Of a stretch of 64,000 bases of DNA, positions 35,880 through 48,106 are shown one piece after another (positions within the stretch are counted from its first letter, which is position 1; each line of letters begins with the position of its first letter). The stretch covers positions 91,252 to 155,251 of the forward strand of contig NW_025064941.1 of assembly GCF_019112545.1 (NCBI RefSeq), given 5' to 3'. Both the position numbers and the translations under genes were made by a program. The notes under the pieces were generated by a model, which had not been told where the DNA came from, did no database searches, and saw only the letters and a list, made by a program, of their open reading frames with translations. The stretch comes from Guyanagaster necrorhizus. Taxonomy: Eukaryota; Basidiomycota; Agaricomycetes; Agaricales; Physalacriaceae.

Positions 35880-38800
35880 TCAAGTGCTAGCGCGTAAAAC
35901 CATAGCATCCAAAGGGATAGCCATATAATCCTCTGCAGAACTTCCAACACCTTCCGCCGCCGCCCACACAGCATCGTCCAGAATGTAAACCAAAAGACCG
36001 CCCTTCCCGTCGACCGACGGGCTTACGCGAAACAGAGGCATCCTCGATTTCTCATGTGCGCGACCGGTTGGTATGAATAAGAGGTTATGAGACGCAGCGA
36101 ACTCCTCCACAATGGAGCGGAACGTGATTTCTTGTGTCCTAGCTGACGGCCTTGGTTGTGTTTTCGACGTCCCGTTACGTGCCGAGGGAGTGTCAGACGC
36201 AACTTCTGCACGGAAGTCGGGTCTAGGCAGGCGTGTGGGTGCATCGGGTCCTAGTTCAATGGCTTTGTTCATTAACTGCAGTCCACGCGTGAACCCGCGT
36301 GAAACTCCCGGCATGCTTTGAACATCCTCGGGGAATGTGCCTTTCCAGAACGAATACCACTGTGCCACCTCCTCAAAACTGACATTCGGTTGTATAAGCC
36401 AGACGTGCAAGACATCCAGCCACTTTGGAAAGAATTCTGTCTCAAGTAGCTGTGAAAAGATGTTAGACCGGATAAATTCCGACCAGTGAAGGACGTGTTG
36501 TAGTGGTTCCATTTGTTGATTTCGTGGGTTGATGCGGAAGTCATTTCTCAAAGTCGAGCCTAGTTTAGGCACGACATATTTCAGGAGGATGCTATCCCAG
36601 TCGCTTGAATCAAATACCTGTAGTACCCGTAATTAGCAAATGAAGAATCACTGAAGAAAACGCTTCATACATCTTTCCAAGCAATGAGATCTTTTGGGAT
36701 GTCATCGCCCGCCATCCAACTACGGAGTAGGTTCTTGACTTTGCGCCTGGCGTCACCAATGACTTCCTCTAAACGGAGGCCTACATGAGGAAGCCAAGGG
36801 AATACAATTGCTTGGAGAGTCACTGTATCTTGCTTGTGACGCCAAGTCGATACAGCCTTCTGAACTTTCGGTAAGATCAACTGATCAAGAAAATTGTCAG
36901 AGATGAATGTCGGTAAGAAAGAGGACCACGCCTCGTAAAGCTTGACAGCGGAACCAGGACTTTGCGCAGACCATTCGTTGTTGATGGATGTACGAACCCG
37001 CGGAAGCCATACACACCATAGGAGACTTTCGAAGGGAGTCATAGGTTTTTCACTGTACCAAGCCAGTTGGTGAGAAATTCAACGTGCCAATACTACAACT
37101 CACGGTTCGATGACGGGTGCCCTAGTCCCTTGCGTTCCATAGACGTCAACCTGGGTTTGGGGTTTCTCCGGCGGTGAGTTCACACGTAGAGCACGCTGCC
37201 AACTCCGAAAAGTGGAAATAAGAAAGGTAGGATCCTGTAATGGATCCCACTGGGACACCATTCGTCGCACCTGGAAAACGGATCAGTAACATACTTTACA
37301 AACTCAACAGAAATGATATTCACTGAAGGTGCTATGGCCGCGACAACAATTTCATCCAGCCGATATTTGTCAAACTCGTTCGAATACTCGCTCAAAAGCC
37401 GGTAAACCAAGGGAGAGAAGGGGTCAAGTGATACTTCATAAGTACTCGCGAGCTCTTTGGATTTGGCATCGAATTCGTTAGCCACAAGCTGCACTTGCTG
37501 CAAACGGGCAATGACTATGTATGGGTTAGAATCTGAACGGATAAAAATGATCGAGTACTCACGTTCAGCTTCATCTTCGACTCTCTTCCGCAGCCGTACA
37601 TCCTCTTTGACAATCCACTTCTTCCTGTCATCCAAAGATTTCGCCTCCCTTGCTAATCCATCAAGGTCACTCTTACAGGCATCAGCTATCAGTCTGATGT
37701 TATGGCGAACTTCAGGTATTCGCGTAGGATCATTTGACGGAGACCAAGTATTCAGAGAGATGTCGGCTAGGGAGCTGACTTCTCGAGGCTGCGAAAATAC
37801 AGGTAAGACCTCGAACAAGAGTATGAAATAAATTGACATACGACCGCTCCTGTAGCATCAATAATTTGGCCAACATTAGGCACCGACAAAACACCCTCTC
37901 CAGCGTTTGCAAGGATCTCCTCGTAGGTCTTGTGTTCTATCTTGGTCTTGATCTTTTTAGGGTTCTTCCAAACGGCAGACCTTTTCTCCTTGGCTGCCAT
38001 CTCTCCCTTCCTGGCTTTCTTCACCTTCACATCCTCTTCGTCGTCACTGACAACCTCACCTCGCCTTCTCGCTTCCATTTTGGACTGCTCGGTCCTCTCT
38101 TTAAACCCACGGAAAGCAATACCAGCCCTTCCAGGCCGCATCTTGCTCTCCACAGGCGTGACAATGCCTTCTCCAGTTGTTCCAAGCCCCGTGCCCGCCT
38201 GCCATCCCATCTTTGCCAGCATTCGTGCACCGAAAGAGCCTGATATATTTTGGAAGTGTGCCTGCTCTGCATGACTGAGAACGCTGGGCTCTGAAGAAAA
38301 CCCGGAGTTGCGTATGAAAGAGGTCGAACGATTACCGCCAAAGGCTGATGGTAGTTCTTTGGAAGGGGATGTGGATGTGGATGTGGATGTGGATGTGCTA
38401 GCTTGGGAGGTCGTGAAGGATGTCTCGATAGATGTAGATTTTGCGGAGCCAATGCCGCCTTTGGCGAAAGGGGAGGAAGTAAGACCTTTGGAGAAGGCAG
38501 ATTTAATGGTTGTCGATTTTCCAGCACCGATGCCGCCCTTTGACGGTGGCGAGGAAGTCGAGCCAATGCCTGCCTTGGCAGAGGCCGAATACTGGGATCC
38601 TAGGCCACCAACCGCTGGCATGAATGACGAGTCATCCTCATCCTCATCTCGAACTCGAGGTGAAGGAAGCCTGGAAGGTTCAGACTCGTCAGAAACGTCC
38701 TGAGGATCCTCACCTTCCTCACCCTCGGATCCAGCAGCGTCGGCGTCCTCCTGCTCGACCTCTTCATCGACATCCATAGGCAGATCCTCTGTCTTTTTCT

Positions 38801-39020
38801 GTGAGACAAACGTAGGTTGCTTCTTCTTGGTCAGCCGTCGTTGGTAGGTTTCTTCGTCACTATCGTCTCCAAATATACCATATATCGCATCCTCCTTGCC
38901 ATCCTTTCGCCTTCGTTTCCGGTGATATGATTCGTCGTCCATTCCTTCTCCACCCGATTCAGACCCTACAGAGGTTTCTGAATCATCTTCATCTTCCAGG
39001 ATACGCTTCCTGCGGGCCAT
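35880..39020 (-). CDS. TFIP11: G-patch spliceosome-disassembly factor (TFIP11/STIP, yeast Ntr1)
   Basis: Works with the helicase Prp43 to take apart the post-splicing intron-lariat spliceosome in the nucleus. The start at 39020 gives MARRKRILEDEDDSETS and an acidic, low-complexity N-terminal third (TIP_N-like: DAIYGIFGDDSDEETY). The G-patch lies at about 38110-38250: GSFGARMLAKMGWQAGTGLG, then EGIVTPVESKMRPGRAGIAF. A basic linker follows (KKIKTKIEHKTYEEILA), then a coiled-coil stretch (RLRKRVEDEAE, RLQQVQLVANEFDAKSKEL). The C-terminal GCFC-type domain includes MTPFESLLWCVWLPRVRTSI, LILPKVQKAVSTW, VFPWLPHVG and KWLDVLHVWLIQPNVSFEEV, ending MAIPLDAMVLRAST. A (ST)n run is encoded by five copies of a hexamer at 38367-38396. 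Frame continuity across introns is good. Confidence 0.93.
38367..38396. repeat. Coding hexanucleotide repeat (GGATGT x5)
   Basis: Five perfect copies of GGATGT on the plus strand encode a Ser-Thr repeat in the disordered N-terminal part of the TFIP11-like protein. It is in frame, so copy-number change would only alter length. Confidence 0.85.
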
Positions 39021-39239
39021 GACAAGAAACAGAAATATTGTATGTCGTAAGGGTAGGCGGAAAGGGTGGTTAGTCAACTTCCATATTTGGATCAACTCGA
39101 TTTGATTTACTCAGTTAAGACTCATCTGTTATTACAGATTATTGGATTTGTGTGCAGCTAGTGTAGCAAATAAGTATCGAAAAGAAGAGTAATGAATACG
39201 TGATTACAACGATAGATTACACGGAAGTCTATGGTCATA

Positions 39240-42200
39240 TTACGAAGCTGAAGCTAAAGAAAGCTCTTCGTCTTGTCGATTTCCATGGACGTCGGCAAAA
39301 GGATTAAGGTCAGACAGGCTCGAATCAGAGGGAGAGCCCATCCTATCGAGACCTATCTCTGACAAAGTGGGTGACGTCTCTCTGACACGAAAGGATGATG
39401 AACCTGAACCCTGCCAATCCTCATCCTCTAGGTCTGGATCGGTGTCGAGGTCGGCTTCAGCCTCTACGGATGAGGTTGGGGAGGCATTACTAGAGGGATC
39501 AGGGAAGTTATAGCCTAGTCGTGAGTGCGTGAGGGCATGATCATCGTAATTGCTGAGTAAGTCATTAGAGTCGATAGATTCGTCAAAACCTGGCGGGTCA
39601 TCAGCTGCGGGCGAGGGTAAAGAGTATGGGGCAGACGAGATTGGACGCCAGCGGTCGGTCGGCAATGTGAAGTCATCTGATAATGAGGGCGTTTTCGAAT
39701 ACACAGTGCCAGAGTAGGTATCCTCTTCGTTAGGAGGTGTCGGCAACTGTGTATCCACCGTGGTGTTTGCCTCAACGCTCTCATCCTCTTTAGTGAGATT
39801 CAAACGAGCGGCTTCCACTTTCGCATGGGTTTTCCCACCCAACGGAGAAGATGTTCGACGCCGATAGAAAAGCAGATAAGCGTTGGCATTCTGAATTAAA
39901 AGAGGTCATCAATAGACCAATGACAAAAACAGTGTTATTACTCACTACAGCATCTGTCGCGCGGGCCACCGTTACATATGAATCATCAAAATGATGCCAT
40001 AGATCAGTGAGGTGGTTCATCGCATAGGCACGGTAGTGACCTCCTCCAAGCCCACCCATGTGCTCGTCGACTCCAAAAAGATCGTATACCAAAGGCTCGT
40101 CCAGGTTGCCGAGTTCTAGGGTGTCCATTGTGACACCATTATCAACAAGCCTCTTAGCAGCAGTCCGTTCCCCAGCCATCGCTGTCAAATCTAAACCCTC
40201 AACAGGAAAGTCCACAAACGAATCGATCTTATCGCGAAGGGTTCGGTTGTTGCTGAAGCGCTTAAGATGAACGACGAGCACATCCGGTACCCTCCAGATA
40301 TCAAACTTCTTCGAGGCCTGTTGGTGTTTCTTACATTTAGGACAATACCACAGGTCATCTTCGCTGAGACGCTCCTCCTTAGTGAACTCGTCGAGACAAT
40401 CTTGCAACGAGATGTCCCTCGGCTTTTTCCCGGCTGACGCCTCCTGTGCTTTCCGGTACTCTGGATGAACGTACATCCCCCAAGTATCCCATCGGGCGTG
40501 TTCAAACTGCCTCCGATCCTCACCGAAGTAATATGCCTTCATATTTTCGTCAAACTCGCAGAACAGAGCGTCATTCTCGCGGAGCAGCACGGGTCCGTTG
40601 TCAATGTCCTCTTCCCTCTTGTCCCAGGATTCATAAGTCTTCTTCTGGTAGTAGCCAGCCTGAGCAGACACATAGTCCTTGAAATCGGGTTTCAAGCGTA
40701 ACATGAAGATGCCCTTTTTAGGACCGACTTTAACAGGTTCCACGTCGGATTTGGATTGCGACCCGTCGTCACTCATCAAGTCGTCATCTTCTCCAATATC
40801 CATGCTCTTGGCGTCAACTATGTCGCCCTCTTCGATGCCAACGTCCTGGACCATAACATCACCATCTTCATGAATTTCGGTAAGCGAATCGGTCAATTGG
40901 GGACCACTAATCTGGATAGGATCAGCGACGGAGCCTTTGGAATTTTCGCCCTGCCAATCATACAGATCGCGGGTATTCACAGTCCACCGCTGTAGCCGCT
41001 CAATTGCCGCGTTATACATGAGATCAACACTTTTAGCCTGCTCTCTCTCAAGGACCATGATCGAAGGGTGCCCGAAGTATCCATCTCCGCGACCGTAGCT
41101 GGGCTTAAAAGATGTAGATGCAGCATGAGCATCCGCGAAGAACATGGGGACAATGAAGGGGTCATCCGGCTGCTTTTGGTACGTTCGGCTTTGTTGCGCA
41201 TGGCATGGCAGCTCATAGCAAACTACCACATCGTTATCCTGTACTTCGCCGCAGAGCACTGAATCATTCAGGTTTTTGTAGAATTTGTGTTGGAATGTTT
41301 CGAGAGTAAGAAGCTGAGGATAGTGATATTAGCGATGCAAAGGAAAGAATGATGTAACGCCTACGTGATCAGGATTCACGCCCATCCATCTACCGAGGAG
41401 AACTCGCAAGTCCCTTAATGAGGCATCTGGTCCTAACTCTACAGGTATCTAATACGGTCCCGTGAAAAAGAGAAACACGAAAGCAATGTGAACACGCTTA
41501 CCTTTACGTGAGGCTTCTGAACATCCCAGGGGATATACAAAATTGTATGTTTCCACTTCTTTACGGGCAGTGGAAGTGTCAAATACATGAAAGGATCGAA
41601 TGTAATGGAAACCTGACGCAAACATTAACCAGCTGAGGAAGTCATAAAATAATCCAACTAACCTTCTTGCATTCCGGACAAACGAGAGTGCTTTGGTATT
41701 GACCCTGAAACAAATCGACGATGACGCTATCGTTTCGCCTCTTGTAACCCTCCCAAGATCTTTTGGCTAACTGAACAAGCTCAATATCACCTCCACCTTC
41801 CCAATCAGGGTTTTCGACATATGGCTTCTTTAACACTCGGTTCAAGTCTTCATGCAGGCCGTCGAGAAGAAATGCTACTAGCTCTTGAGAATCATGCTGT
41901 TGGTAGCCACTGAACTGAGGCGCGAAACGCTGGAGCTGGGATTTAAAGTCGCGAGGGGAATAAGATGATGCTGTTCCATTCTTGTCCCAGATGCGGTCTA
42001 AAAGTGCACCGAAAGCCTCAGCGATTGCTCCATGCATGCCAAGGGGATTATCAGGATTGAGTTCGTCTTTGAAAACGCCGGCTTCCGATTTCATGTTAGT
42101 TTGAGGCAGGTATAAGAAGGATTGACGTACTTAAGAAGTATTCAGCAAGCTCTTTGGTGTGTGCTAAACACTGTAGTGCAGAATTCATGAAACAAGTATT

Positions 42201-43579
42201 TCCCCTGAGCATGTAGTGAGTTTCGTAAGTCACTAGGGAAGGAAGAAAACACTTACATATTACCCAACCCCAACGTCCCCGGATCTACTATACTATGAAG
42301 CCTGCCGTTTGGCTTCGACTGAGAGGAGGAAACATAATAATCATCCACCGTTGTACGCGTCATTGTTTTCGTCACTGTCATGTTGTAGTTATTGCCCATC
42401 CGATTGAAAAAACTATCGTTGGAAGGGAAAAGGGGCTTGGACTCAGGCTCAAACGCCACCGTGGAAGTGTTGGATTTTATGGGTGTATCCGAGAGCCACC
42501 CGCTCCCTCGCTTGAATTCCACTACAAACGCGTCGTCTGTATCAATAAGCTTGTCTCCCAAAGCCTCGTCAGTGGGTTTTACCGATGTCCCGCGGTTGAT
42601 GTTAAATTCGGACAGCGGGTATTCTGGATGATTAAAGTCATCACCAGATGGTTCAACTTTCCACACACGATACTCGGGTAGCGGGACAGGAGACTCAGGA
42701 GCAACGGCACTGGCCAAACGCTCGCAGAGCGTTTTAAGCGTATCTTGAATAGAAAGCGTGACATATGGGTGAGAGGGGGCATCGAGGTCGGGAAGAACTT
42801 CAGTCTGTGCGAGACGAAGGACCCTGAGGCGGGGCGGTTGAAGCTCCAATGCGACTTCGTTGGAACGTAGAATGGCTTTTCGAGGTAGTACATATTGTGG
42901 TTCACCATACCTATAGAATGCGAGATGAGAAAGAAAAACCAGAGCGAGGTACGGCATTGAAGAATCAAGCTTTGCCACTTGAAGGGCATACAGCCGGCGT
43001 ACGCACCATAAGAAAACTCACTCACCAGGCAACAAATTGGTCCCATGCTTCCTGCGGAATGAATTCCACGTCGTAAGCCTCGATAGAGGGTGACCTCAGA
43101 TTGCCATACTCATCGATAAGAAAAGAATTGTTCACTGCGCCGAGGTCCTCCTCTCGGTGAGATCCCTCTTTGTCGACGGTCCCTAAACAGGCCTTGCGCC
43201 ATTTCTCCCACCACTCCTTGCTGACGAGGTACCAGGTCTCTCCGGCCTGCATCTTCTTGACGCAAATCTTGTTAATGGTCTCGAGTTTTTCTGCAGGCGG
43301 TGTCGCAGCGAATGTTGGAGTATTTACCGTTATGGGTTCTTCCATGTCGGTGTCGATGGCGTGATTCGGGTCAGAAAGCGATAGGGCAGACATCTGTTCA
43401 GCACGCGGACTGCGACCTGAGCTCTCCTGGGTGGCAGGATCGGGTAGAGTGCGTTTCTGGGATGATGATGAGGTATCGGACTGCATGGATTGCGACCGCT
43501 GTCGTTTGCGGCTCTCTAAGGGTCGAAGGGATGGCGAAGGAGAGTCTGCTGGCGAAGGAAGCGACTGGGAAGGGTTCAT
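39240..43579 (-). CDS. UBP12: Ubiquitin-specific protease (DUSP + USP; USP4/15, Ubp12-like)
   Basis: Cleaves ubiquitin from proteins. The start at 43579 gives [20 protein letters not shown] and a disordered region. The DUSP domain includes [20 protein letters not shown] and [12 protein letters not shown] (about 43190-43290), then a ubiquitin-like segment ([40 protein letters not shown]). The Cys box [20 protein letters not shown] spans an intron near 42190-42260 and carries the catalytic Cys. The segment [20 protein letters not shown] is the QQD/DSQE box (about 41870-41925). The zinc-binding CPECKK and CPKCKKHQ pairs lie near 41660 and 40330. A second ubiquitin-like/insert region separates the catalytic halves. 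The His box [17 protein letters not shown] lies near 40000-40050, followed by [13 protein letters not shown] long acidic Ser-rich tail ends LSLASAS. Domain order matches Ubp12/USP4/USP15. Confidence 0.94.
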
Positions 43580-43911
43580 AACAACGAATGCAATGCAGGA
43601 AAAAAGAAAGAAACTGGTTTTTTGTTTTCTATGGTTTCGTCAAAGAGTCAGACTGAACGCGTACTATGCCCAAGCTGTTGCCAAACAAACTGTATTTCAA
43701 TTTACTTCCATGTAAAGCAATCTCATCCTATTATTTTTACATCCATTTTCCGTTTTCGTATTAGCGGAGTCGACCAATTATTACTGTTTTACTGTTTCCC
43801 ATTATTCGTAAGGTCTCGTTACAAAGCATCCTTTACAGGTTCATGAGCATGATAAAATCCGAGTACAGAAACATCCAAAGCAAAAGAGAAGAAATCGCTT
43901 CTTTTCATGAA
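43580..43911. other. Intergenic, promoter side of the ubiquitin protease gene
   Basis: About 330 bp between the MFS transporter stop and the protease start. No gene or notable repeat was seen. Confidence 0.4.
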
Positions 43912-45916
43912 TTAAACCTGTGGATTTGCCTCCTCCTTGTACTCAATTTCGTGTTTGAGTTCTTGACCTTCTGCAATGAGTCTGGCCCGATATATCAATG
44001 AATTCATGGGCAATGTGTGCTGGTACATCAGATCGATCTGTTCGAGCGACAGTCCCTTGGTCTTAAAAATAAGACATCAACATGTGGACGGCGGTAAAAG
44101 AGGGAGATAAATACCTCAGGGACAAAGAAGTACGTGAATATAACGCAACATGCACAGGTGCTTCCCCAAATGAAGAAGACCTTTGATCCTAGGTTTGCAT
44201 TTCCGACGCCGGAGTTGACGAGGTAGGGTGTGGCGTAACTAATGGCGAAGTTCCACAGCCAGTTGCTTGCCACGGAGAGCGACATCGCCTTTGCACGCAC
44301 CTCCAGAGGGAAGATCTCTCCGGTGATAACCCATGCAATGGGGCCCCATGTCGCCGCGAAGATAGCCTATGGCGCTTTCAGTAAAAAAAAAAAAGGAAGA
44401 TAGACCGCGTCATTCACGATGTAAATGCAGACAAAGGCAATCAGACATCTCTGACCAGTAAGGTTGTCCGTGGAGATGGTGACACCGACGATGGCGACAA
44501 TGAATTCACAAACACACATGCCGGCAGCTCCGTAAAGTAGAAGGGTTCGACGACCCACTTTCTCCACACCATAGATACCGGGGATGGTCATACTGTGCAA
44601 AGTTTAAAATTGACATTCACGAGCAACAAAAGAAAGAAGGAACCACATACAACACGTTAACAATGGCAGTAGCGATACTAATCAAGAACGCGGAGGATAT
44701 GCCAGAGTTTTGGAAAAAGGTCGTGCCATAGTAGAAAATGAAGTTAACTGTAAGATGGCATCAGCAAGTATAGAAAACACTGCTGAGCGTATACGTACTT
44801 CCGGTCAATTGTTGCCATGCCTGAATCGAGATACCTGTCCAGGTTCGCAGGGCCATCTTGTTTTTGGTGTTGCGGAAACAATCAAGATAGGACTTCTCGC
44901 CCATCGCATGTTCCTCCTCGAGGTTAGCGCGAATCTCAGTGAGATCGGCCTGAAGGTCTGGGTGGTTGGCAGGGAGGCCAGTAAGACGGCTGAGGGAGAT
45001 AGCCGCCTGGTCATCTCTGCCTTTCTTGACCAACCAACGCGGAGACTACGAAACGGATCAGGGCCCAGCGTCTAAAACCGGATGCAATGCCAACGAACGT
45101 ACCTCTGGAAGGAAAACCATTCCAGAAGCAAGTATAAACGCCCAGATGAATTGAATTGAGGTCGGAATGCGATAGGAGGCGTAAGTCGTAAACTTATGCG
45201 TGGCGTTATTGACGACGGTGGCGAGGAGAAGACCAAGGGTGATTGAAAATTGGTACAAGGATACGACGGCACCACGAATCCATTTTGGCGCAGTTTCAGA
45301 TTGGTACATCGGTGCCAAGCAAGAAACGAGACCGACTCCAAGACCAGCGAATACTCGTCCAACAGCCTTCGAGGAGAGAGACGGATATCAGTCACATCTG
45401 ATGATTGCACGTATAGATGAACTTACAAACAGAGGTATGGCGGTAGACACTGTTTGCATGGCTACACCGACGGAGAACACGAGGCATGCGAGAATGATAC
45501 CCCATTTCCTTCCAACGTAGTCTCCCGCAGATCAACCAATCTCGTAAATTAAATGAAAGAAAACAACATACCAGCAACCGGAGCGGCTGCGAGAGCACCA
45601 AAGAAGGTGCCAGCAGACAGGATTGAAACGATGAGAGACTCAGTAGAAGAAGAAATGTCGTAGGGACGATCGGGATTGCCTGTCGGGTGTCCAAAGGTTT
45701 GGAGCCAGTTAGACATCTCCTTGACTCCACTGATTACACCAGTATCGTAACCGAAGAGGATACCACCGAAGGCAGAAAAGCAGACCATAATGAGGCCTGC
45801 AAGCTTGTTCTACACACAAAAGATCACTGGTACTGAAGGAGCAGATGGAAGGGTTGTAATACCTTTGGCGCATTGACCCCAATACCGGGGCCGCCAGCTA
45901 CTGGACCTCCAGCCAT
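43912..45916 (-). CDS. MFS sugar transporter (hexose transporter family)
   Basis: Imports hexoses by facilitation or proton symport at the plasma membrane; 12 membrane segments are expected. The start at 45916 gives MAGGPVAGGPGIGVNAPK, then ACFSAFGGILFGYDTGVISG-type segment 1 (GGILFGYDTGVISGVKEM, about 45710-45765). Other family marks are GDYVGRKWGII (segment 2-3 loop), GRVFAGLGVGLVSCLAPMYQ and SETAPKWIRGAVVSLYQ (PET/GRR-like loop), PESPRWLVKKGRDDQA split by an intron, GISIQAWQQLTGINFIFYYG, EKVGRRTLLLYGAAG, WVITGEIFPLEVRAKAM and VPETKGLSLEQIDLMYQ. It ends KEEANPQV at a TAA (43912-43914). At least seven introns are present, one with a long A-run on the plus strand near 44382-44393. Substrate cannot be told from sequence alone. 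Two large inverted repeats lie in its upstream region. Confidence 0.92.
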
Positions 45917-46149
45917 GAGTGGTTAAGCAGTAATTAAGTGATGCGGTGATGACAAGTGATGAGGTGATGAGGGTATGGTTGGGCAGTCGGGGCCTAGGAC
46001 GAGTGAGACCTGTCCGGTTTATGTACAAAAAAAGTAAAGCTAGGGGATGGGATCCGAAGAAGGTACATGTCGAGACTGTCTAACTGGATCGGGGGTCACG
46101 ATACAGATGAACGTAGAAACTGCGAGTAATTTTGATCACCCCCGGATCA

Positions 46150-46241
46150 TCACACGAGACCGCTTCCAATTCATAAACAATGTGCGGTAACCCGAAGCAC
46201 AGGAAAGACCCTTCCCCACAGTTGGAAGCGGTCTCGTGTGA
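46150..46241. repeat. Inverted repeat, 20-bp perfect arms
   Basis: Arms 46150-46169 and 46222-46241 are exact reverse complements (left arm core CACACGAGACCGCTTCCAA), separated by 52 bp. It lies 234-325 bp upstream of the MFS transporter start. Confidence 0.9.
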
Positions 46242-46313
46242 CTCTAAACTGACCAATATGATATGCGTGCACCGAGTGCGTCCACGACCTTGGGTGAAAC
46301 GTACCCACACCGA

Positions 46314-46409
46314 CCATGCGGAGGTCAGGTTGAGTTTAAGATCATGTCGGGGAATCCCTTTAGGACGTTTCCCCGACATGATCTTAAACTCAACCTGACC
46401 TCCGCATGG
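46314..46409. repeat. Near-perfect palindrome, 41-bp arms with 14-bp loop
   Basis: Arms 46314-46354 and 46369-46409 are exact reverse complements, with a 14-bp spacer. Outside, shorter pieces also pair: CACGACCTT near 46283 with AAGGTCGTG near 46419, and TAGAAACTG near 46110 with CAGTTTCTA near 46411. RNA or single-stranded DNA from here would form a very stable hairpin. Confidence 0.92.
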
Positions 46410-47048
46410 CCAGTTTCTAAGGTCGTGAACCAGTTTCATTCTGACTTTATTATTATGACGCCTGCATTTTTGCATGTCACAATTTGTTGCCAGCTCTAAC
46501 TCCTACATATGTACTCATATATCTTACCTTGGTTGAATTAGTGCTCAATCATGGGTGGATGTGCCTTGATACAACCAAGCGCGGATAAAACACTGAGCTA
46601 TTTTACGTAGTAATTGAGTATGGCATGCCGTGACCGTCGTGAGAGACATGTGGTCGTGAAATGACCATGTTCCATGTTTTACGGTGACGAACTCAGGCAG
46701 CCGGGGATGCACTTAGACAACGGAACTTGAGATAGCACAGGTGACCGACTACAGGTGATCGGCAATGAGTGAAATTTCCCGAGGACGATCACCGTACTTG
46801 GTATGTAGAATGTTGAGAGCACCACACCAGAGCATTGCCGTCGAAATGGAGAAAAGCCTGGATCCGGATACATTTTCGCTTGAAAGCAACGCCCTCGAGA
46901 GCATGTAACATCTGCCGCCATCCGAGTCGAATGACTGAACGACAGATCGTGGGGAGATTCCAGAAGGATGTGGGGGGAACTTGAGAAGCCGGACAAATGC
47001 GGTTAAAGATCACGTGTTACCGAGTTTACCTAGCAGTCCACTACCACC

Positions 47049-47936
47049 ATGGGCCAGATGACATCAGTGCCAACAACGATGACAACGACGACAACGACGA
47101 CGGTGCCACCATCTGGGTGCCCAATGCACCAGGATTCGAAGCCGATTCAGTGTCCTGTCGACCATGCAAAGCCGGCCCAGTGCCCTGTGGATCACTCCAA
47201 AACAGCCCAGTGTCCTGTTGACCCGCAGGCGCTCAATTCGCTGAACCAAATGCCAAATCTCTCACAGTCACCTGCACCAAATCAGACCATGCACCTGCCA
47301 TTGGATCGCACGCAGTCCTCCATTCCCCGTGATCATTCTGCCAAATGGGAGTATCCCTCACCTCAGCAATTCTACAACGCGTTAGTCAGGAAGGGATGGG
47401 AAACGCCAGAAGAACATGTCGAGGTGATGGTAGAGATCCATAATTTCTTGAATGAGCAAGCGTGGCAGGAGGTGTTGAAGTGGGAAAAGAGGGCTTGCGA
47501 GTACGTTACCATGTCGTCTTTCTGACTTGCTATTAATTTCGCCTCAGTTCTGATGACATACAATTGGCTCGGTTCAAAGGACGGCCTGGGGAAATGTCGC
47601 CCAAGGCACGGTTCTGGATGTTTGCTGGCTGGTTGTTGCCTTCTCGATTCAAGTACGTCGCATTTCATTTCTGTTTAACCCAATCGAACCTTTTCGTGTA
47701 GCACCGAACCACCATTTGACCGTCACGACTGGGTAGTTCGCCGACCAAAAACTGGCGATGAGGTTCGCTATGTGATTGACTACTATTCTGCCCCTCCCGA
47801 ACCCGATGGCTCACCAGTCTTCTCTCTGGATGTGCGCCCGGCCTTGGACAGCTTCGGAAGTATAAAGGAGCGCATTGCTGTCGCTACTGAGAATGTCTGG
47901 GCAAGCTTCAAGGAGAATCCTTCGAAGCGGACATGA
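47049..47936 (+). CDS. Cytochrome c heme lyase (holocytochrome c-type synthase)
   Basis: Attaches heme to apocytochrome c (or c1) at the outer face of the mitochondrial inner membrane. The start at 47049 gives [11 protein letters not shown] and a Thr-rich stretch. Then come heme-regulatory CP motifs: GCPMHQD, followed by three QCPVD units spaced 10 residues apart. The catalytic part includes [40 protein letters not shown] and LKWEKRACE. An intron starting near 47501 is followed by [17 protein letters not shown] and a second intron near 47652-47701. The domain then ends with [20 protein letters not shown] and [12 protein letters not shown], where the HDW His is the conserved heme-contacting residue. 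The stop TGA is at 47934-47936. Whether it serves cytochrome c, c1 or both cannot be decided from this sequence. Confidence 0.95.
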
Positions 47937-48106
47937 TGAGCAAAAGTATATAGATATTACTACTAGATGTATATTTATTAAATAAATACGATCCTTTCAA
48001 CGGAGGAATGCGGGAACCTAAATTTCTTTTCCGCACGTGGCAACTTTTTTGGCGATCGGATTCGGACAAAGTTACGCGAAGCCGTTGTCGTCCTGACTTG
48101 TCGTCC

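Larger units (their letters stand above)
45917..47048. other. Intergenic between divergent MFS transporter and heme lyase, with inverted repeats
   Basis: About 1.1 kb. The MFS-proximal half contains two long inverted repeats (46150-46241 and 46314-46409), listed separately. Apart from these no gene was recognised; frames crossing the repeats are products of the palindromic sequence. Confidence 0.5.

Noticed and set aside
46180..46499. Overlapping small ORFs across the inverted repeats (72-131 codons)
   Set aside because: They arise because palindromic sequence is open on both strands; there is no codon signal, and mirrored peptides appear in both directions.
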